Assembly: GCF_001598855.1 (NCBI RefSeq)
Contig: NZ_BCZS01000005.1
Coordinates: 124,001-188,000, forward strand
Direction: 5' to 3'
Length of the DNA: 64,000 nucleotides
From: Pluralibacter gergoviae ATCC 33028 = NBRC 105706
Lineage (GTDB): Bacteria; Pseudomonadota; Gammaproteobacteria; Enterobacterales; Enterobacteriaceae
The translations under genes and the position numbers were made by a program. Within the stretch, counting starts at the first letter, position 1. The number at the start of each line of letters is the position of its first letter. Positions 60,605 to 64,000 of the stretch are shown piece by piece. The notes under the pieces were generated by a model. The model had not been told where the DNA came from, searched no databases, and saw only the letters and a list, made by a program, of their open reading frames with translations.

Positions 60605-61459
60605 CTACTGACCTAATTCCACCACTCTGTTATCAATCAGCCGCGCCTGGCCAAGCCACGCCGCCATCAAAATCACCGCCCGCCGGCTGCCTTCGCCCAG
60701 CTCAAGCAGCGTATCGGCGTCGCGGATCTGGATGTCGTCGGCGCGAAAGCCCTTCTCGTTCAGCGCCTGCGCCGCGAGGGCGATAATCTCCTCCAGCTCG
60801 CGCTCGCCGGCCTGCAGCTTGTCGGCCACCTCGGTCATCACCTTGTTGAGGCCGGGGGCAATTTTGCGCTGGTCGCTGGTCAGATAGCCGTTGCGCGAGC
60901 TGAGCGCCAGGCCGTCCTTCGCGCGCACGATAGGCACGCCGACGATCTCAATGTCGTAGCCCATGTCGGCCACCATTTTGCGGATCAGGGCCAGCTGCTG
61001 GTAATCCTTCTCGCCGAAGCAGGCGATATCCGGCTGCACCATATTGAACAGCTTGCTGACGATGGTCGACACGCCGCGAAAGTGGCCGGGGCGGCTGGCG
61101 CCCTCCAGCATGGTGGAGATCCCCGGCACCTCGACGTAGGTCTGGCTGTCGGTGCCCTGCGGATAGACCTCCGCCGGGGCGGGCGCAAACACCAGCTCTA
61201 CCTTGCGCTTGTTCAGCTTCTCGCTGTCTTCCTGCAGGGTGCGCGGATAGCGGGCGAGATCGTCCGGGCGGTCGAACTGCATCGGGTTAACGAAAATGCT
61301 GACCACCACCACGTCAGCGCGCGAGCGGGCCTCGTCCACCAGCTTCATGTGCCCATCGTGCAGGTTGCCCATGGTCGGCACCAGCGCAATGCGCTTGCCT
61401 TCCTGACGCAGGCGGCGGATATGCTGACGCAGCAGCGGCAGGGTCTCGATAATCAACAC
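60605..61459 (-). CDS. panC: Pantothenate synthetase PanC
   Basis: ATP-dependent ligation of pantoate and beta-alanine, the last step of pantothenate synthesis. The product is 284 residues. The nucleotidyltransferase HIGH-like motif is [18 protein letters not shown], and the KMSKS-equivalent region is [34 protein letters not shown] is also typical. It lies 10 bp downstream of panB in the panBC operon. Confidence 0.98.
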   Translation of the reverse strand: MLIIETLPLLRQHIRRLRQEGKRIALVPTMGNLHDGHMKLVDEARSRADVVVVSIFVNPMQFDRPDDLARYPRTLQEDSEKLNKRKVELVFAPAPAEVYPQGTDSQTYVEVPGISTMLEGASRPGHFRGVSTIVSKLFNMVQPDIACFGEKDYQQLALIRKMVADMGYDIEIVGVPIVRAKDGLALSSRNGYLTSDQRKIAPGLNKVMTEVADKLQAGERELEEIIALAAQALNEKGFRADDIQIRDADTLLELGEGSRRAVILMAAWLGQARLIDNRVVELGQ

Positions 61460-61469
61460 AACTCACTCC

Positions 61470-62261
61470 TTAATGGAAACTGTGCTCTTCGCCCGGATAG
61501 GCTCCGGACGCTACCTCGGCGATATACTGCTGTACCGCAGCGCGCATGTCGCCGGCTTCGGCGAGGAAATTTTTGGCAAACTTCGGAATATGGCCGCCGG
61601 TGATGCCGAAGGCGTCGTGCATCACCAGGATCTGGCCGTCGGTGACGTTACCCGCGCCGATGCCGATCACCGGGATGGTCAGCGCGTCGGTAACCCGCTT
61701 CGCGAGCTCCACCGGCACGCACTCCAGCACCAGCAGCTGGGCGCCGGCGGCTTCCAGCGCCAGGGCGTCGTCAAACAGCACCTGGGCGGCGTCGCCGCGC
61801 CCCTGCACCTTGTAGCCGCCGAAGACGTTGACCGACTGCGGGGTCAGGCCGAGGTGGCCGCAGACCGGGACCGCGCGCTCGGTGAGCATACGTACGGTTT
61901 CAGCCAGCCAGGCGCCGCCTTCAATCTTCACCATATTGGCGCCGGCGCGCATCACTGCGGCGGCATTATCGAACGCCTGCTCCGGCGTGGCGTAGGCCAT
62001 AAATGGCAGATCGGCGAGCAGCAGGGCATTTGGCGCGCCCCGGCGCACCGCCCGGGTGTGGTAGGCGATGTCGTCAACGGTGACCGGCAGCGTAGAGTCG
62101 TGGCCCTGGACCGTCATACCCAGCGAATCGCCGACCAGCATCACGCTGATACCCGCGTCGGCGAACAGCTTCGCGAAGCTAAAGTCATAGGCGGTGATGG
62201 TGGCAAAGCGCGTCTTATCCTGCTTATGCTTGCGCAGCAGGGAGATGGTGGTGGGTTTCAT
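61470..62261 (-). CDS. panB: Ketopantoate hydroxymethyltransferase PanB
   Basis: Transfers a one-carbon unit from methylene-tetrahydrofolate to 2-oxoisovalerate, the first step to pantothenate. The start at 62261 ([20 protein letters not shown]) has AGGA upstream and gives 263 residues. The metal and substrate residues lie in [19 protein letters not shown] and VKIEGG, and [13 protein letters not shown] is near the C-terminus. It is first in panBC, and folK-pcnB lies 74 bp upstream on the same strand. Confidence 0.98.
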   Translation of the reverse strand: MKPTTISLLRKHKQDKTRFATITAYDFSFAKLFADAGISVMLVGDSLGMTVQGHDSTLPVTVDDIAYHTRAVRRGAPNALLLADLPFMAYATPEQAFDNAAAVMRAGANMVKIEGGAWLAETVRMLTERAVPVCGHLGLTPQSVNVFGGYKVQGRGDAAQVLFDDALALEAAGAQLLVLECVPVELAKRVTDALTIPVIGIGAGNVTDGQILVMHDAFGITGGHIPKFAKNFLAEAGDMRAAVQQYIAEVASGAYPGEEHSFH

Positions 62262-62335
62262 AAGATATCCTGATAGCAAAGCTCAAACTTGCGGCATTGT
62301 AGCAGGCGTACCCGGAGGGGCAATGACTTTGCGAT

Positions 62336-62815
62336 TTACCAATAGTGCGGTTTTGCGCAGCCGAGAGCCTGCAGGCGTTCGGCCAGGGTGCTGCCGTCGG
62401 GAAAGCGCAGATCCGGGGCGATCTCCGCCAGCGGCCAGAGCATAAAGCCGCGGTTGTGCATGTCGTAGTGGGGGACCGTCAGGCGCTCGCTGCGGATGAT
62501 GCGGTCACCGAATAGCATAATATCGAGATCCAGCGTGCGCGGCCCCCAGCGCTCGGCCTTGCGCACCCGGCCCTGCTGCAGCTCAATGCGCTGGGTCTGG
62601 TCGAGGAGTGCTTCCGGTTCAAGAAAGGTCTCCAGCGCCAGGGCGGCGTTGAGGTAGTCAGGCTGGTCCTGCGGGCCGAGCGGCGGCGTGCGGTAGAACG
62701 CCGAGACGGCGACGGTGCGGCTGTGCGGAATATCGCCGAGGGCGGCAATGGCGGCATTCACCTGATCGAGCGGTGAGGCCAGATTGCTGCCGATGGCGAT
62801 GTAAACAAGGGTCAT
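62336..62815 (-). CDS. folK: HPPK, folate biosynthesis FolK
   Basis: 6-hydroxymethyl-7,8-dihydropterin pyrophosphokinase of folate synthesis. The start at 62815 overlaps the pcnB stop as ATGA and gives 159 residues, the E. coli length. The substrate and magnesium motif is [16 protein letters not shown], and the N-terminus is [18 protein letters not shown]. Translational coupling to pcnB is likely. Confidence 0.98.
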   Translation of the reverse strand: MTLVYIAIGSNLASPLDQVNAAIAALGDIPHSRTVAVSAFYRTPPLGPQDQPDYLNAALALETFLEPEALLDQTQRIELQQGRVRKAERWGPRTLDLDIMLFGDRIIRSERLTVPHYDMHNRGFMLWPLAEIAPDLRFPDGSTLAERLQALGCAKPHYW

Positions 62816-64000
62816 GCGCTGCCTTCGCGACGCGGGGCGCGCTTGCGCGGACGGCGATGGCGGCGGCGCGCGGCCGGCTCTTCGTCGATACCGCTCAGCA
62901 TCTCTTTCTGCGCCGGCGGCGCGGCGACCTGGAATTCGCCCCACCACTGGGTCAGACGCTGCAGTTCGTGGTTGCCTTCGGCTTCGGCGCGCAGCGCCAG
63001 CAGATCGTAGGCGGCGCGGAACTTCGGATGCTCCATCAGCTTCCAGGCGCGCTTGCCCTGGCGGCGGGACATCCGCAGCTGCAGCTGCCAGATATCGCGG
63101 ATAAGCGTGGTGATGCGTTTCGGGATCGCCAGCGATTTGCAGGCTTCGTCGAGCACGTCGTTCATCGCCAGCGCGAAGGCGTCGTAGTAGGCCAGACCGC
63201 CCTCCTGGGTAATGCGCTGGGCGGTTTCCAGCTGCGGATACCAGAACATAGCGGCAAACAGGAATGCCGGATTAACGCGCATATCGTTGTGGATGCGGTT
63301 ATCGGTGTTGCGCAGCACCTGGCTAATCATCCGCTCCATCGGGCTGTCGCCCTTCTCGGTAAAGTAGCGGGTGATCACCGGGAACATCGGCTGGGCCAGG
63401 CTGTATTCGTTGAGCAGCCGCCAGGTTTCATACCCGTAGCCCGCCTGCAGCAGCTTGAGCGACTCTTCAAACAGGCGCGCCGGCGGCACGTCGTTAATCA
63501 GCGTCGCCAGGCGCGGGATCGGCTCGGCGGTATCCTGGCTGATGGTCATGTTCAGCTTGGCGGCGAAGCGCACGGCGCGCAGCATCCGCACCGGATCTTC
63601 GCGGTAGCGGGTTTCCGGATTGCCGATCAGGCGAATAACGCCCTGCTGCAGATCGCGCATGCCGCCGACGTAATCGCGGACGGTAAAGTCGGCAACGCTG
63701 TAGTAAAGGCTGTTGATGGTGAAGTCGCGGCGCTGGGCGTCCTCTTCGATCGAGCCGAAGATATTATCGCGCAGCAGCATGCCGTTTTCGCCGCGCTGGG
63801 AGGTGGCGCGGTCCGCCGGGGAGCCGTCGTGGTGCCCGCGGAAGGTGGCGACTTCAATGATTTCCGGCCCGAACATCACGTGGGCGAGGCGGAAGCGACG
63901 GCCCACCAGGCGGCAGTTGCGGAACAGCTTGCGCACCTGCTCCGGCGTGGCGCTGGTGGTGACGTCAAAATCTTTCGGCTTCTTGCCCAGCAGCAGGTCG
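62812..64000 (-). CDS. pcnB: Poly(A) polymerase I PcnB (5' end missing)
   Basis: Adds poly(A) tails that promote RNA decay and control plasmid copy number. The window ends inside the gene; the frame is open to base 63999 and reads [20 protein letters not shown] at the edge, so the N-terminal part, including the GG motif before the catalytic DFD, is missing. Present are [20 protein letters not shown], the RNA-binding helical domain with [20 protein letters not shown], and the basic tail [17 protein letters not shown]. It is upstream of and coupled to folK. Confidence 0.97.
   Translation of the reverse strand, partial: DLLLGKKPKDFDVTTSATPEQVRKLFRNCRLVGRRFRLAHVMFGPEIIEVATFRGHHDGSPADRATSQRGENGMLLRDNIFGSIEEDAQRRDFTINSLYYSVADFTVRDYVGGMRDLQQGVIRLIGNPETRYREDPVRMLRAVRFAAKLNMTISQDTAEPIPRLATLINDVPPARLFEESLKLLQAGYGYETWRLLNEYSLAQPMFPVITRYFTEKGDSPMERMISQVLRNTDNRIHNDMRVNPAFLFAAMFWYPQLETAQRITQEGGLAYYDAFALAMNDVLDEACKSLAIPKRITTLIRDIWQLQLRMSRRQGKRAWKLMEHPKFRAAYDLLALRAEAEGNHELQRLTQWWGEFQVAAPPAQKEMLSGIDEEPAARRRHRRPRKRAPRREGSA

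Overview
The window is a chromosomal segment of a member of the Enterobacteriaceae. Gene content and order follow the Escherichia coli region from ftsA to pcnB almost exactly, and many proteins match the E. coli versions in length. The base composition is clearly GC-rich, which fits genera such as Klebsiella, Raoultella, Enterobacter or Kosakonia better than Escherichia. The genus cannot be fixed by eye.

Conserved backbone, left to right: the end of the division and cell-wall cluster (ftsA, ftsZ, lpxC); secM-secA; mutT; yacG-zapD-coaE; guaC; the type IV pilus remnant hofC-hofB-ppdD; nadC; ampD-ampE; aroP; the pyruvate dehydrogenase operon pdhR-aceE-aceF-lpd; acnB-yacL; speD-speE; yacC; cueO; gcd; hpt; can; yadGH; yadI; yadE; panD, panC-panB; folK-pcnB. 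ftsA lacks its 5' end and pcnB lacks its 5' end because the window cuts them.

Accessory insertions sit in the gaps of this backbone. They are: a GH15 glycosidase between secA and mutT, with a consensus CRP site upstream; a GH43 glycosidase with a GPH-family sugar transporter between ampE and aroP; a toxin-antitoxin pair, a divergent LysR regulator and an aldo/keto reductase between lpd and acnB; an Old Yellow Enzyme-ArsR pair plus yajD between yacL and speD; a complete salmochelin locus (iroD, iroB-iroC, iroN-iroE) of about 10 kb between cueO and gcd; and a class C acid phosphatase between gcd and hpt. No integrase, transposase, tRNA or CRISPR array is visible.

Regulatory sites that can be read directly include the PdhR operator, a TyrR box at aroP, the CueR-type promoter of cueO with its 19-bp spacer, Fur-like sites at iroN and iroB, CRP-like sites at the GH15 gene and gcd, and a near-perfect 24-bp palindrome over the promoter of the Old Yellow Enzyme-ArsR operon.

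I found no wholly unknown multi-gene system. The points most worth following are the altered architecture of the iro locus and the two unequal ATPase sites of its exporter IroC; the reductase-ArsR pair, whose regulator lacks the usual metal motif; a YadI whose expected phospho-histidine position is arginine; mutT placed just downstream of a sugar-controlled gene; and a variant SecM arrest peptide.
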